Positions 33,007 to 40,969 of a stretch of DNA of 64,000 nucleotides are shown piece by piece. The stretch comes from Mesorhizobium loti (GTDB lineage Bacteria > Pseudomonadota > Alphaproteobacteria > Rhizobiales > Rhizobiaceae). The notes below the pieces were generated by a model. It saw only the letters and a program-made list of their open reading frames with translations. It was not told where the DNA came from and searched no databases. Both the position numbers and the translations under genes were made by a program. How positions within the stretch are numbered: the stretch's first letter is position 1; the number at the start of each line of letters is the position of its first letter. The DNA lies in contig NZ_QGGH01000001.1 of the NCBI RefSeq assembly GCF_003148495.1, positions 826,347-890,346 on the forward strand, read 5' to 3'.

Positions 33007-34173
33007 ATGAATTTCGTGTTCTTCTCGCCGCATTTTCCCGCCAATGGCGCGGATTTCTGCGATCGTTTGAAGAAGGCCGGGGCCAGGGTGCTGGGTATCG
33101 GCGACGCACCCTATGAGGCGCTCGACGCCAAGCTGAAAGCAGCCCTTTCGGAATATTATCGCGTCGCCGACATGGAGGACTACGATCCGGTGTTCCGGGC
33201 GATGGGGCATTTCATCCACAAATGGGGCCGCATCGACCGCTTTGAATCGCTCAACGAGCACTGGCTGGAGCTGGAAGCCAACATCCGCACCGACTTCAAC
33301 ATCTATGGCACCAAGCTCGATTTCGTGAAGAATCTGAAGCGCAAGAGCCGCATGCGCGCCTTCTTCCGCAGGAGCGGCGTCGACACCATCGCACAGCGCA
33401 AATGCTCCGACCGCGCCGGGGCCATGACCTTCATCCGCCGCGTCGGCTATCCCGTCGTGGTCAAGCCCGACAGCGGTTCGGGCGCCTCGAATACTTTCAA
33501 GATCTCCAACGCCACAGAGCTGGACCAGTTCTTCCGGGACAAACCCGAGGACGTGACCTTCGTCATGGAGCAGTTCATCGAGGGGCTGGTGGTGACCTTT
33601 GACGGGCTGGTCAACCGCGACGGCGAGGTGGTGCTGGCGGCCAGCCACCGCTACGACCAGAGCGTCATGGAGGTGGTCAACAAGGACCGCCACATGAGCT
33701 ACACCTGCTTTCCCAGGATCAGCCCGGCGGTCGAGGAGGCCGGCCGCAAGATCCTGAAGGCGTTCGACGTGCGCGAGCGCTTCTTCCACATCGAATTGTT
33801 CGAGACCAAGGACGACCGCGTCATCGCGCTGGAGGTCAACATGCGCCCGCCAGGCGCCTGGATGACCGATGCGATCAACTACACGTTCGACATCGATGTC
33901 TACGCGGCATGGGCCGACATGGTGGTCAGGGATGCCGCCGGCGGCCCCTACGAGGGCAAATATTTCACCGCCTATGCCAGCCGCAAGCGGCGCCTCCACT
34001 ATTTGCACAGCCATGAGGACGTGCTAGCGGCGCACCGCGACAAGATCGTCCACCATCAGGCCATCGAAGAGGTTTTCAGCCGCGCCATGGGAAATTACGC
34101 CTACCAGATGCGCTCGAAGGACGAAGCAGCGCTGCGCGAAGCGGTCGCCTATATCCACGCGGAAAAGGCGTGA
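33007..34173 (+). CDS. ATP-grasp enzyme, peptide/amide ligase-like
   Basis: 388 residues. Central ATP-grasp fold: GYPVVVKPDSGSGAS (ATP-binding loop with the Lys), VMEQFIEG (linker Glu), and FHIELFETKDDRVIALEVNMRPPGA with the Mg-binding Glu and Asn at the end. It should form an acyl-phosphate on a carboxylate and ligate it to an amine or thiol. No biotin-carboxylase or ligand-specific domain is fused to it. Strong SD GGGAGGGAG before ATG 33007; an upstream in-frame ATG is ignored. It is followed after 4 bp by an esterase, so the two are surely one operon. I do not recognise the pathway. Confidence 0.88.
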   Translation: MNFVFFSPHFPANGADFCDRLKKAGARVLGIGDAPYEALDAKLKAALSEYYRVADMEDYDPVFRAMGHFIHKWGRIDRFESLNEHWLELEANIRTDFNIYGTKLDFVKNLKRKSRMRAFFRRSGVDTIAQRKCSDRAGAMTFIRRVGYPVVVKPDSGSGASNTFKISNATELDQFFRDKPEDVTFVMEQFIEGLVVTFDGLVNRDGEVVLAASHRYDQSVMEVVNKDRHMSYTCFPRISPAVEEAGRKILKAFDVRERFFHIELFETKDDRVIALEVNMRPPGAWMTDAINYTFDIDVYAAWADMVVRDAAGGPYEGKYFTAYASRKRRLHYLHSHEDVLAAHRDKIVHHQAIEEVFSRAMGNYAYQMRSKDEAALREAVAYIHAEKA

Positions 34174-34177
34174 GGCG

Positions 34178-34954
34178 ATGGACATTTCCTATCACAAGAA
34201 TTTCTCGGGCAAGCTCGGCCGCGACATGGAATACAAGCGCTACGGCCATGCCGGCCGGCCGGTGGTGGTGTTCCCGACCTCGCAGGGGCGGTTCTACCAG
34301 TTCGAGGATTCTGGCGGGGTGGGCGCACTCGCCGAATTCATCGACACCGGCCGCATCCAGCTGTTCACGGTCGACGGCATCGATTCGGAATCCTTCTTCG
34401 ACAAGCATGCCAACGCCGCCCACCGCATCGCCCGTCACGAGGCCTATTTCCGCTATGTGCGCGAGGAGGCTCTGCCGGAGTTCCTGTCCACGGCAGCAGC
34501 AGCCAATGGCGGGCGCCAGCTGAAGCCGCTGTTCTCGGGCTGCTCGATGGGCGGCTACCACTCGTCGAATTTCGTCTTCCGCTTTCCCGAACTCGCCTGC
34601 GGCGTCATCGCGCTATCGGGCGTCTATTCGGCCCGCGACTTTTTCGGCAAGGCGCTTGAAGGCGACATTTTCTACAACTCGCCGCTCGATTATCTGCCGG
34701 GCATCGTCGATCCCAAACTGCTGGCCCGGCTGAAGACGCTCAGGCTGATCTTCTGCTGCGGGCAGGGCGCCTGGGAGGAGCGGATGCTGGTCGAGACGCG
34801 AAAACTGGAACAGATCCTGCGTGACAAGTCCATTCCCGCCTGGGTCGATTATTGGGGCGGCGACGTCAGCCATGACTGGCCGTGGTGGCACAAGCAACTG
34901 GTCTATTTCTTCGGCCGCTGGCTGGATGAGGATCTGATGCACAGGCTAGACTGA
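34178..34954 (+). CDS. Esterase-like alpha/beta hydrolase paired with the ATP-grasp enzyme
   Basis: 258 residues. YKRYGHAGRPVVVFPTSQG (oxyanion strand), nucleophile elbow GCSMGGYHSSN and a C-terminal GGDVSHDWPWW carrying the likely catalytic His. The style is that of the putative-esterase/COG4947 group, whose members often sit beside ATP-grasp genes. It starts 4 bp after the ATP-grasp stop. A ligase with a hydrolase suggests formation and release, or editing, of an amide or thioester product; that is inference. A large inverted-repeat element begins within its stop codon. Confidence 0.87.
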   Translation: MDISYHKNFSGKLGRDMEYKRYGHAGRPVVVFPTSQGRFYQFEDSGGVGALAEFIDTGRIQLFTVDGIDSESFFDKHANAAHRIARHEAYFRYVREEALPEFLSTAAAANGGRQLKPLFSGCSMGGYHSSNFVFRFPELACGVIALSGVYSARDFFGKALEGDIFYNSPLDYLPGIVDPKLLARLKTLRLIFCCGQGAWEERMLVETRKLEQILRDKSIPAWVDYWGGDVSHDWPWWHKQLVYFFGRWLDEDLMHRLD

Positions 34955-35096
34955 GGTGCATTGATATTCAGGTGAGGCTGGCCTGCAAATGGCTGATACC
35001 TGCGCTTCCGGTGCTCACGTACTCAAGTACGCTCCGCTCCGGTTCTCGGTATCAACCATTTTCGACTCAGCCTGACCTGAATCTCAACGCACCTTG
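34953..35096. repeat. 144-bp inverted-repeat element with about 70-bp arms
   Basis: The left arm from 34953 (AGGTGCATTGATATTCAGGT) and the right arm ending at 35096 read as imperfect reverse complements over about 70 bp, with matching blocks ATTCAGGT, AGGCTG, AATGG and TGATACC. The tip contains ACGTACTCAAGTACG, a short perfect palindrome flanked by GTGCTC and GCTCCG. Length and layout equal the element at 9955-10098, which has a different sequence, so both may be members of one MITE-like class. It sits between the esterase stop and the small SnoaL-like gene. Confidence 0.75.
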
Positions 35097-35108
35097 GGGC
35101 ACAGAGGA

Positions 35109-35423
35109 ATGACCACACCCAACCCGATCCGCCGTTTCGTCGAGGCCACCAATGCCGGCGACACGGACGCCTTTCTCGACACGTTTACCGCCGACGCATC
35201 CCTGACCGACTGGGGACGGTCCTTCCACGACCGCGAGCAGATCGCGCGCTGGAACCAGTCGGACAATATCGGCGTGAAATCCCAGCTTCGCATCGTCCGC
35301 ATCACGTCGGCGGGAGGCAGCTACCGCGTCCGTATCGCCGTCACAGGCAACGGCTTCAACGGGGAGGGCGACATGAGCTTCACGCTGGACGGCGATCGCA
35401 TAGCGAGTCTCGTCATCGCCTGA
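35109..35423 (+). CDS. SnoaL/NTF2-like protein
   Basis: 104 residues. NPIRRFVEATNAGDTDAFLDTFTADASLTDWG is the typical first helix and strand of the NTF2-like cone fold, followed by a REQIARW helix and three strands ending FTLDGDRIASLVIA. Such domains are small enzymes or binding proteins with varied substrates; nothing specific can be said. ATG 35109 is chosen although its SD (AGAGGA) is very close; a TTG at 35094 would lie inside the end of the inverted-repeat element. Its stop is directly next to the convergent MFS stop. Confidence 0.75.
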   Translation: MTTPNPIRRFVEATNAGDTDAFLDTFTADASLTDWGRSFHDREQIARWNQSDNIGVKSQLRIVRITSAGGSYRVRIAVTGNGFNGEGDMSFTLDGDRIASLVIA

Positions 35424-36950
35424 CTATCCTTCCTGGCATGCCGGCAGAGCATTGGCCTCATGTTCCGAAGCCGCTCCGCGACGCAGGCCAAGGAAGACGA
35501 CGATGGCGGTCATGACGGTGATTGCCGCCAACACGATCAGCAGCCTGTCGAACGCCGTCTCGTAAGCCTGGACAAGAACAGCGGCTCCGGCTTGCGGCAA
35601 ATGTTGCGCCGTTGCACCGAGATTACCGGTCACCAGCAACTGCGCGGCAGCCGTTGAAGACGCCGTTCCCTGCGCGGCGAGTTGCGCGGCGGTGAAGCCC
35701 GACAGGGTCGCCATGACGATCGCGAGCGCCACGCCCTCGCACGCGACGCGGGTGGTGTTGAAGATGCCGACCGCCATGCCGGCGCGCTCCCTCGGCACGA
35801 CGCTGACGGCAAGCCCGTCCATCAATCCCCAGGGCAGGGCGATGCCGACGCCGATCAGCATCAGCGGCGCCACCAGCGCACTGTCGACCGGCGGTGTCAG
35901 GCTCAGCCAGACAAGCCCGGCGGCAGCGACGAGCAGGCCGACGCCGCAGATCGTGGCCGGCGCGATCCAGCGCGCCAGCTGGCCGGCGAGCATCGGCAGG
36001 ATCAGCAGCGGGCCCGAGAGGCAGATCATCAATTGCCCGGCCTTGATCTCGTTCATGCCCTCGATGCCGATGAAGCGGATCGGCAACAGCACGAGCAGGA
36101 CGACGAAGCCATAGGCGGGTGCCGCCGCCAGAAACTGGACGCCGACGAAGCGAGGGTAGGCAAACAGCGTGAGATCCAGCATCGGCCGCCTCACGCGCCG
36201 CTCAACGACGACGAAGGCAACAAAGAAGAGCGCCGCCGCTGCGAGAAGCGTGACGACAAGGGGATTGGCCCAACCGCTCTGCGGGGCCTGGAGCACGCCA
36301 TAGGTCAGCGACGCGAGCGCGATCGTGAAGGTGCCGGCTCCCGCCCAGTCGACGCCCGTCGCATCCGGATCGCGCGAGTCCCTGATGGTGCGCTGGCCGA
36401 GGGCTGCCGAGGCAACCGCGAGTGCCGCGACAAGCAGAAAGATCGACCGCCAGCCGAATGCAGAGATGAGCAGGCCGGAGGCGATCGGGCCGAAGGCGAG
36501 GCCGATGCCGAAACTGGTGCCGAGGAAGCTGAAGGCACGCAGCCGCAATGGCCCTTCGAATTCCTGGGCGAGCGCCGACGCACCACCGGCAAAGGCGGCG
36601 GCGCTGCCGATCCCTTGCACGGCCCTGAGGATGTCGAACCAGACGATGTCAGGCGCGAGCATCGCGCCGAGTGAGGCGAGGACATAGAGGCAGAGGCCGG
36701 CGAGGAAGATGCGCTTGCGGCCGTGGTTGTCGGCCAATGCGCCTGATGCCATCAGGGTAGCGCCGAAGGTCAGCATGAAGGCATTGGTCACCCAGTTGAG
36801 TTCAACCGGGCTGCCGCCAAGATCGGCCGCGATGCGGGAGAGTGCGACGGCCGGGCCGGTGAAGGTCAAGGGCATCGTCATCGCGGCAAGGCATACCGAC
36901 AAGAGCACGAGCCATCTCTCGGCAGAGCCGGTTGTGGACTTCAAGGTCAT
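35424..36950 (-). CDS. MFS exporter, DHA2 (14-TM) family
   Basis: 508 residues with 14 predicted membrane segments. Motif A-type loop in SGALADNHGRKR between TM2 and TM3, motif C-like GFGPIASG in TM5 (FGIGLAFGPIASGLL). The family exports drugs and biocides in exchange for protons. ATG 36950 follows AGGAAAATCC; in-frame starts further upstream lie in the promoter. It is divergent from a LysR gene with a nested palindrome between them and is probably that regulator's target. The stop is 1 bp from the convergent SnoaL-like gene. Confidence 0.92.
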   Translation of the reverse strand: MTLKSTTGSAERWLVLLSVCLAAMTMPLTFTGPAVALSRIAADLGGSPVELNWVTNAFMLTFGATLMASGALADNHGRKRIFLAGLCLYVLASLGAMLAPDIVWFDILRAVQGIGSAAAFAGGASALAQEFEGPLRLRAFSFLGTSFGIGLAFGPIASGLLISAFGWRSIFLLVAALAVASAALGQRTIRDSRDPDATGVDWAGAGTFTIALASLTYGVLQAPQSGWANPLVVTLLAAAALFFVAFVVVERRVRRPMLDLTLFAYPRFVGVQFLAAAPAYGFVVLLVLLPIRFIGIEGMNEIKAGQLMICLSGPLLILPMLAGQLARWIAPATICGVGLLVAAAGLVWLSLTPPVDSALVAPLMLIGVGIALPWGLMDGLAVSVVPRERAGMAVGIFNTTRVACEGVALAIVMATLSGFTAAQLAAQGTASSTAAAQLLVTGNLGATAQHLPQAGAAVLVQAYETAFDRLLIVLAAITVMTAIVVFLGLRRGAASEHEANALPACQEG

Positions 36951-37030
36951 GGATTTTCCTATCTGAAGCAGCATTCGCGGTAGGCCGCGCGGTTGCGGAG
37001 CCGGTCGCAATGACGAGATAGGTCGGCGGC

Positions 37031-37077
37031 GTTTCAGGAAAAATGGTACTATATCTCCTGATATACCGGACTGAAAC
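37031..37077. promoter_or_regulatory. Nested palindromes between the LysR gene and the MFS gene
   Basis: An outer perfect repeat GTTTCAG (37031-37037) and CTGAAAC (37071-37077) encloses an inner perfect repeat TATATC-tcct-GATATA (37050-37065). The region is AT-rich and lies between the two start codons. LysR regulators bind two-part sites of this sort, T-N11-A in the inner half. Assignment is by position. Confidence 0.6.
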
Positions 37078-37096
37078 GCTTGAATGGAAAGATGCG

Positions 37097-38005
37097 ATGG
37101 ATCGCCTTAGCGGCCTCATAGCCTTTGCCCGTACCGCCGAACTCGGCAGTTTCATCGCTGCCGGCCGGGCGCTCGGCATCTCGGCTTCCGCCGTCGGCAA
37201 GAGCGTCGCAAGGCTCGAACAGGAGCTCGGTGTGCGGCTCCTGCAGCGCAGCACGCGGCGCATCGGCCTGACGGAAGAGGGCAGACTGTTCAACGAGCGG
37301 GTGCGGCGCATCCTCGACGACATCGACGATGCCGAGGCGATGCTGTCGCGGACACGGGAGACCCCGCATGGCCGGCTGCGCGTTTCGACCCCGATCGTCA
37401 CCTATCATCTGTTGTTGCCGGTGCTGTCGGAGTTCATGGCCCGCTATCCCGAGATCGAGCTCGACATCGATTTCAACGATCGGATCGTCGACGTGATCGA
37501 CGAGGGCATCGATGTCGCGATCCGAAGCGGCGAGCTGCCCGATTCACGCCTGGTGTCGAGACCCGTTGCGCCCTTTCGCATGCTGCTGTGCGCGGCGCCC
37601 TCCTACCTAGACCGCCATGGCACACCCGGCGAGCCGGCGGATCTCATCAGGCATTTCGGCGTAAACTTCCGCTTCCTCAACAGCGGCAGGCTGCTGGAGT
37701 GGCCGTTCATAACCGGAAGCGCTGAGCCGCAGATACGCTCGATGCTGACCTGCAACAATATGGAAGCGTTGAAAGGCGCCACGCTCGCCGGCCTCGGCAT
37801 CGCCTGCATGCCGGATTTCCTGGTGCGCGAGGCGCTGCACGAAGACAGGCTGCGCACCGTCCTCGACGATCATGTCGACGGCCGTGGCCAGTTCCGGATG
37901 CTGTGGCCCTCCAATCGCCATTTGTCGCCGAAGGTGCGCGTGTTCGTCGATTTCCTTCCCGAACGTCTTGCCGCGGGGGCCAGCCAGCGCGTCACGGCCT
38001 TGTGA
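37097..38005 (+). CDS. LysR family transcriptional regulator
   Basis: 302 residues. N-terminal winged helix: LSGLIAFARTAELGSFIAAGRALGISASAVGKSVARLEQELGVRLLQRSTRR, the full LysR signature. Periplasmic-binding-protein-like effector domain from residue 90 onward (RLRVSTPIVTYHLLLPVLSEF). The ligand is unknown. ATG 37097 is used; an open frame begins earlier but covers the operator. It is divergent from the DHA2 exporter and probably controls it. Confidence 0.93.
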   Translation: MDRLSGLIAFARTAELGSFIAAGRALGISASAVGKSVARLEQELGVRLLQRSTRRIGLTEEGRLFNERVRRILDDIDDAEAMLSRTRETPHGRLRVSTPIVTYHLLLPVLSEFMARYPEIELDIDFNDRIVDVIDEGIDVAIRSGELPDSRLVSRPVAPFRMLLCAAPSYLDRHGTPGEPADLIRHFGVNFRFLNSGRLLEWPFITGSAEPQIRSMLTCNNMEALKGATLAGLGIACMPDFLVREALHEDRLRTVLDDHVDGRGQFRMLWPSNRHLSPKVRVFVDFLPERLAAGASQRVTAL

Positions 38006-38045
38006 TTTCACAACCGGGTCGTGAGGTTGGCGCAGGCGGCTTTGT

Positions 38046-39146
38046 CTATTGCTTGACGCTTCTTGCCACCAGGCGCGCCACGCTCGGGCCAACCAGCAGC
38101 ACGATCAGGAAGCGGGCCGACTGCAGCGCCATGACGAAGGAGATGTCGACGTTCTGTGCCGCGGCGGCGATGATGGCGATGCTGTCCATGCCGCCGGGGC
38201 TGGTCGCCAGATAGGCGGTCAGCGGATCGATGCCCAAGAGATGACTGATCATGAAGGCAAGGCCGCCGCAAAAAGCGATCAACGCCACAATCGAGGCGAT
38301 GATCTGCGGCAGCGCGCGTGCCGCATGGCGCAAGATCGCCCTCGTGAAATTCAATCCGATCGACCAGCCGACCATGGCGTAGCTGACTGCCAGCAGCCAT
38401 TGCGGCAATTGCATCTCCACGCCCAAGCCGAGATGGACGACGGTGCCGAAGATGAAGGTGCCAAGGAAGAAGGGCGAGGGCAGCCTCAGCAGCTTCCCCA
38501 GGAGGCCGCCGACAAGCGCGATGCCGATGGTGGCGGCGAAGGCTTGGGCATCGATCGGCGGAAACCAGATGATGGCGGGGACTTTGACGCCCGACGTGTC
38601 GACCCACATCTTGGCAACGAGTGCTGCCGTCATCGAGACGAAGATGACGCGCAGATATTGCATGAAGGCGACGAGGCGCTGGTCGGCGCCGAACGCGCCG
38701 GCCATTAGCACCATCGCGGTGGCCGCACCTGGCGACGAGCCCCAGACGGCGGTGGTGCCGGGCAGGATGCGCCAGCGGCTGATCAGCCAGCCGAGCAGGC
38801 TGGAGGCCGTGACGGTGGCCACCACGACGCCGAGAAACAGCGGCCATTCCTGGGTGAAGACCGGAAAGATGTCGGCTGAGATCGAGCTGGCGACGAGGCA
38901 GCCGACGATCGCCTGTGCGGCGCCGAACAGAAGCCGCGGCACGCGCACTGTGGCGCCATTGGTGCCGGCGACGATGGCCGCCAGCATCGGCCCGATCAGC
39001 AGCGCCGCCGGCAGGGCCGCGAGTTCCAGCGCACCGGCAAACAGCAGGGAGACGATCAGCAGGGCCAGCCATTGCCAGAGCTTGCGCATTCGCGCCATGC
39101 GTTCGATGGCGGGCTGGTCTGGGGGCTGCTCTGCCGAGGAATCCAT
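38046..39146 (-). CDS. AbrB-type membrane protein (COG3180; ammonia monooxygenase-like name)
   Basis: 366 residues, ten to eleven predicted transmembrane helices arranged as two internal repeats: the pattern PGTTAVWGSSPGAATAM in the first half and TAYLATSPGGMDSIAI in the second. This is the duplicated AbrB/COG3180 permease-like family; the common label ammonia monooxygenase is not supported by any copper or iron site. The function is unknown; transport of a small compound is likely. The start is either ATG 39146 or the internal ATG 48 bases later. The SD is weak for both. Confidence 0.85.
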   Translation of the reverse strand: MDSSAEQPPDQPAIERMARMRKLWQWLALLIVSLLFAGALELAALPAALLIGPMLAAIVAGTNGATVRVPRLLFGAAQAIVGCLVASSISADIFPVFTQEWPLFLGVVVATVTASSLLGWLISRWRILPGTTAVWGSSPGAATAMVLMAGAFGADQRLVAFMQYLRVIFVSMTAALVAKMWVDTSGVKVPAIIWFPPIDAQAFAATIGIALVGGLLGKLLRLPSPFFLGTFIFGTVVHLGLGVEMQLPQWLLAVSYAMVGWSIGLNFTRAILRHAARALPQIIASIVALIAFCGGLAFMISHLLGIDPLTAYLATSPGGMDSIAIIAAAAQNVDISFVMALQSARFLIVLLVGPSVARLVARSVKQ

Positions 39147-39214
39147 GTTTTGGTCTTAGACGCGAAGCGAGGTGATGCGAACCCCGCTGCGTCGAAAAAG
39201 GATGCTTGCGCGCC

Positions 39215-39523
39215 TCAGTCGCTTTTGCCGTCGGCCAGGCCGAAGCCGCCGACGGGGTGGGTCTCGACCTGGAATTCAAAGCCGGCAATGAACGGCCGCG
39301 CCTTGGCGATCACCGCCTGGACTTCGGGAAGCTGCAGCGAGGCTTTGTGGCTTTCGGCGTCGGTCCATACTTCGGTGACCCAGATCGCATCGGCGTCCGC
39401 GGGGTCGCGGGCGATGATGTAGCTCAGGCAGCCCGGCAGGGCGCCTGTACTGGCGCGCAGGACGTCCATGACCGCGTCGCGCTGGCCGCGCGCCGCCCGC
39501 ATCTTGCCGATCAGTCCATACAT
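39215..39523 (-). CDS. Antibiotic-biosynthesis monooxygenase family protein (YgiN-like)
   Basis: 102 residues, one ferredoxin-like ABM domain: MYGLIGKMRAARGQRDAVMDVL, CLSYIIARDPADADAIWVTEVWTDAESHKASL. Members are cofactor-free quinol oxygenases or heme-degrading proteins. GGGAGA SD before ATG 39523. It follows the SDR gene (gap 63 bp) on the same strand and may form a small redox unit with it. Confidence 0.85.
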   Translation of the reverse strand: MYGLIGKMRAARGQRDAVMDVLRASTGALPGCLSYIIARDPADADAIWVTEVWTDAESHKASLQLPEVQAVIAKARPFIAGFEFQVETHPVGGFGLADGKSD

Positions 39524-39586
39524 TCCGTTGTCTCCCTTTGAGGTTTTCGACAAGAACATGCAGATCACCAGTATGCCGACAGCCGC

Positions 39587-40366
39587 TCAAGGCATCAACT
39601 GGCCGCCATTCACCTCGATCACCTGGCCGGTGATGTAGCCGCTCAGAAGATCGGAAGAGAGGAACAGATAGGCGCCGACGCAATCCTGCGCCGTGCCGGC
39701 GCGTCCCTGCGGAATGGTGGCGACCATGCCCTTCATCTGCTCGTCGGTCGAATAGCGCTCGTGGAACGGGGTGAGAATGGTGCCGGGCGCCACCGCGTTG
39801 ACGCGGATGCCGAAGCCGATCAGCTCCTTGGCCATGCCGCGCGTCACGTTGGAGACGAAGGCCTTGGCCGAGCCGTAAAGCCCGGCTCCGCCGCCCGCAC
39901 CATTGCGCGCAGCGATCGACGAGGTGTTGACGATGAAGCCGCCCTGTTTCTTCAGCCACGGGATCGCCTTGCGCGAGGCGGTCAGCACCGAACGGGCGTT
40001 GAGATCCATCACCGCGTCGTAATGTGCTTCGGTCTGCTCGGCATAGGGGATGCGGCCAAGCATGCCGCCGGCATTGTTGACCAGCCCGTCGAGGCGGCCG
40101 AAATACTGCGCGCTGTCCTCGACGACGCGTTCGACATCGGCGGCAACGGAGAAATCGCCCTGGACCAGAAACACCTCGCCGCCCTTGTCGGCGATCGTCA
40201 TGCCGAGTTTCTCGGCGGCGCCTTGACTCGAATTGTAGTGCAGCGCCACCTTGCATTTCTGCGCTGCATAGGCCAGCGCGAGCGCCGCCCCGATGCCGGT
40301 CGACGCACCGGTGACCAGCACTGCCTTGCCGGCAAGATCGGGTATGCTGAGTGTGGTGGCTGGCAC
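39587..40366 (-). CDS. SDR family oxidoreductase, FabG-like
   Basis: 259 residues from GTG 40366. Nucleotide site TGASTGIGAALA, NNAG in VNNAGGML, catalytic Ser and YxxxK in NTSSIAARNGAGGGAGLYGSAKAF, and the C-terminal GQVIEVNGGQLMP. It is a 3-ketoacyl-ACP reductase-like SDR with unknown substrate. The GTG start is chosen because a strong GGAGGAA lies 5 bases before it and because the SDR core begins soon after; an open frame continues upstream with a TTG (40426) but without conserved sequence. Gene order with the ABM protein suggests co-transcription. Confidence 0.87.
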   Translation of the reverse strand: MPATTLSIPDLAGKAVLVTGASTGIGAALALAYAAQKCKVALHYNSSQGAAEKLGMTIADKGGEVFLVQGDFSVAADVERVVEDSAQYFGRLDGLVNNAGGMLGRIPYAEQTEAHYDAVMDLNARSVLTASRKAIPWLKKQGGFIVNTSSIAARNGAGGGAGLYGSAKAFVSNVTRGMAKELIGFGIRVNAVAPGTILTPFHERYSTDEQMKGMVATIPQGRAGTAQDCVGAYLFLSSDLLSGYITGQVIEVNGGQLMP

Positions 40367-40429
40367 GGGTTCTTCCTCCGGGATTTCAGCCTGTCCTTCG
40401 TAGGCCCTTGCCGCCCCGGTGTTCAAGTC

Positions 40430-40867
40430 TCAGGGGCGCAGATAGGCGTAGCCCTGGCCTTGCAGTTCGGCGAGCTTGACGACGCCGCCCTTGTCGGCGG
40501 CATGGAAACCGGCGAGCAGGTCGGCGAGCGTAATGTCCATGCCTTGCATGGTGTTGGCGCAAGCATGGGACTCCAGCCCCTGCTGCACCAGGCCGGCGAA
40601 GCGCCCGGAAATCGCGGCCGATATGCCTTTCGACTTGAAGGCGGCCAAGGCCGGACCATGCACGACCAGCACGATGTCGACATTGCCGCCGGTGCCTTCA
40701 TAGTGGTTCTTGATGTTGCCGAGCACGAAATTGACCTTGTCGACGTCGCTCAAGTGATAGGCGACCTTTTGCCTGGCGGGCTCTGGGGCGGCTGCCTGCA
40801 CTACCCGCAGGCCAAGAAGCGTTCCGGTTCCGGCAAGAACCGCGCGGAACATATCGCGCCGGCGCAT
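40430..40867 (-). CDS. DsrE-like protein with a Tat-type signal
   Basis: 145 residues. N-terminal RRRDMFRAVLAGTGTLLG resembles a twin-arginine signal with cleavage near residue 26 (VQAAA). The mature part is a DsrE/DsrF-like Rossmann domain: KVNFVLGNIKNHYEG, VDIVLVVHGPALAAF and HACANTM. It has the cysteine of this family's sulfur-relay members in the final helix. Role probably sulfur relay or redox in the periplasm. ATG 40867 with SD GGGGGAGG. An open frame runs on upstream, antisense to the secreted protein, and is not coding. Confidence 0.82.
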   Translation of the reverse strand: MRRRDMFRAVLAGTGTLLGLRVVQAAAPEPARQKVAYHLSDVDKVNFVLGNIKNHYEGTGGNVDIVLVVHGPALAAFKSKGISAAISGRFAGLVQQGLESHACANTMQGMDITLADLLAGFHAADKGGVVKLAELQGQGYAYLRP

Positions 40868-40969
40868 GGCATCCTCCCCCGCTTGGCGGCTCGCCGCGAA
40901 TTGCGTGACTCCAGCCGCAATACTAGCATAAATTGACGTTACGTCCTGTCGATGCGGAGGAGAGGTCAC

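Noticed and set aside
38046..39146. Ammonia monooxygenase function for the AbrB-type protein
   Set aside because: No metal site; the label is a historical misnomer for this membrane family.
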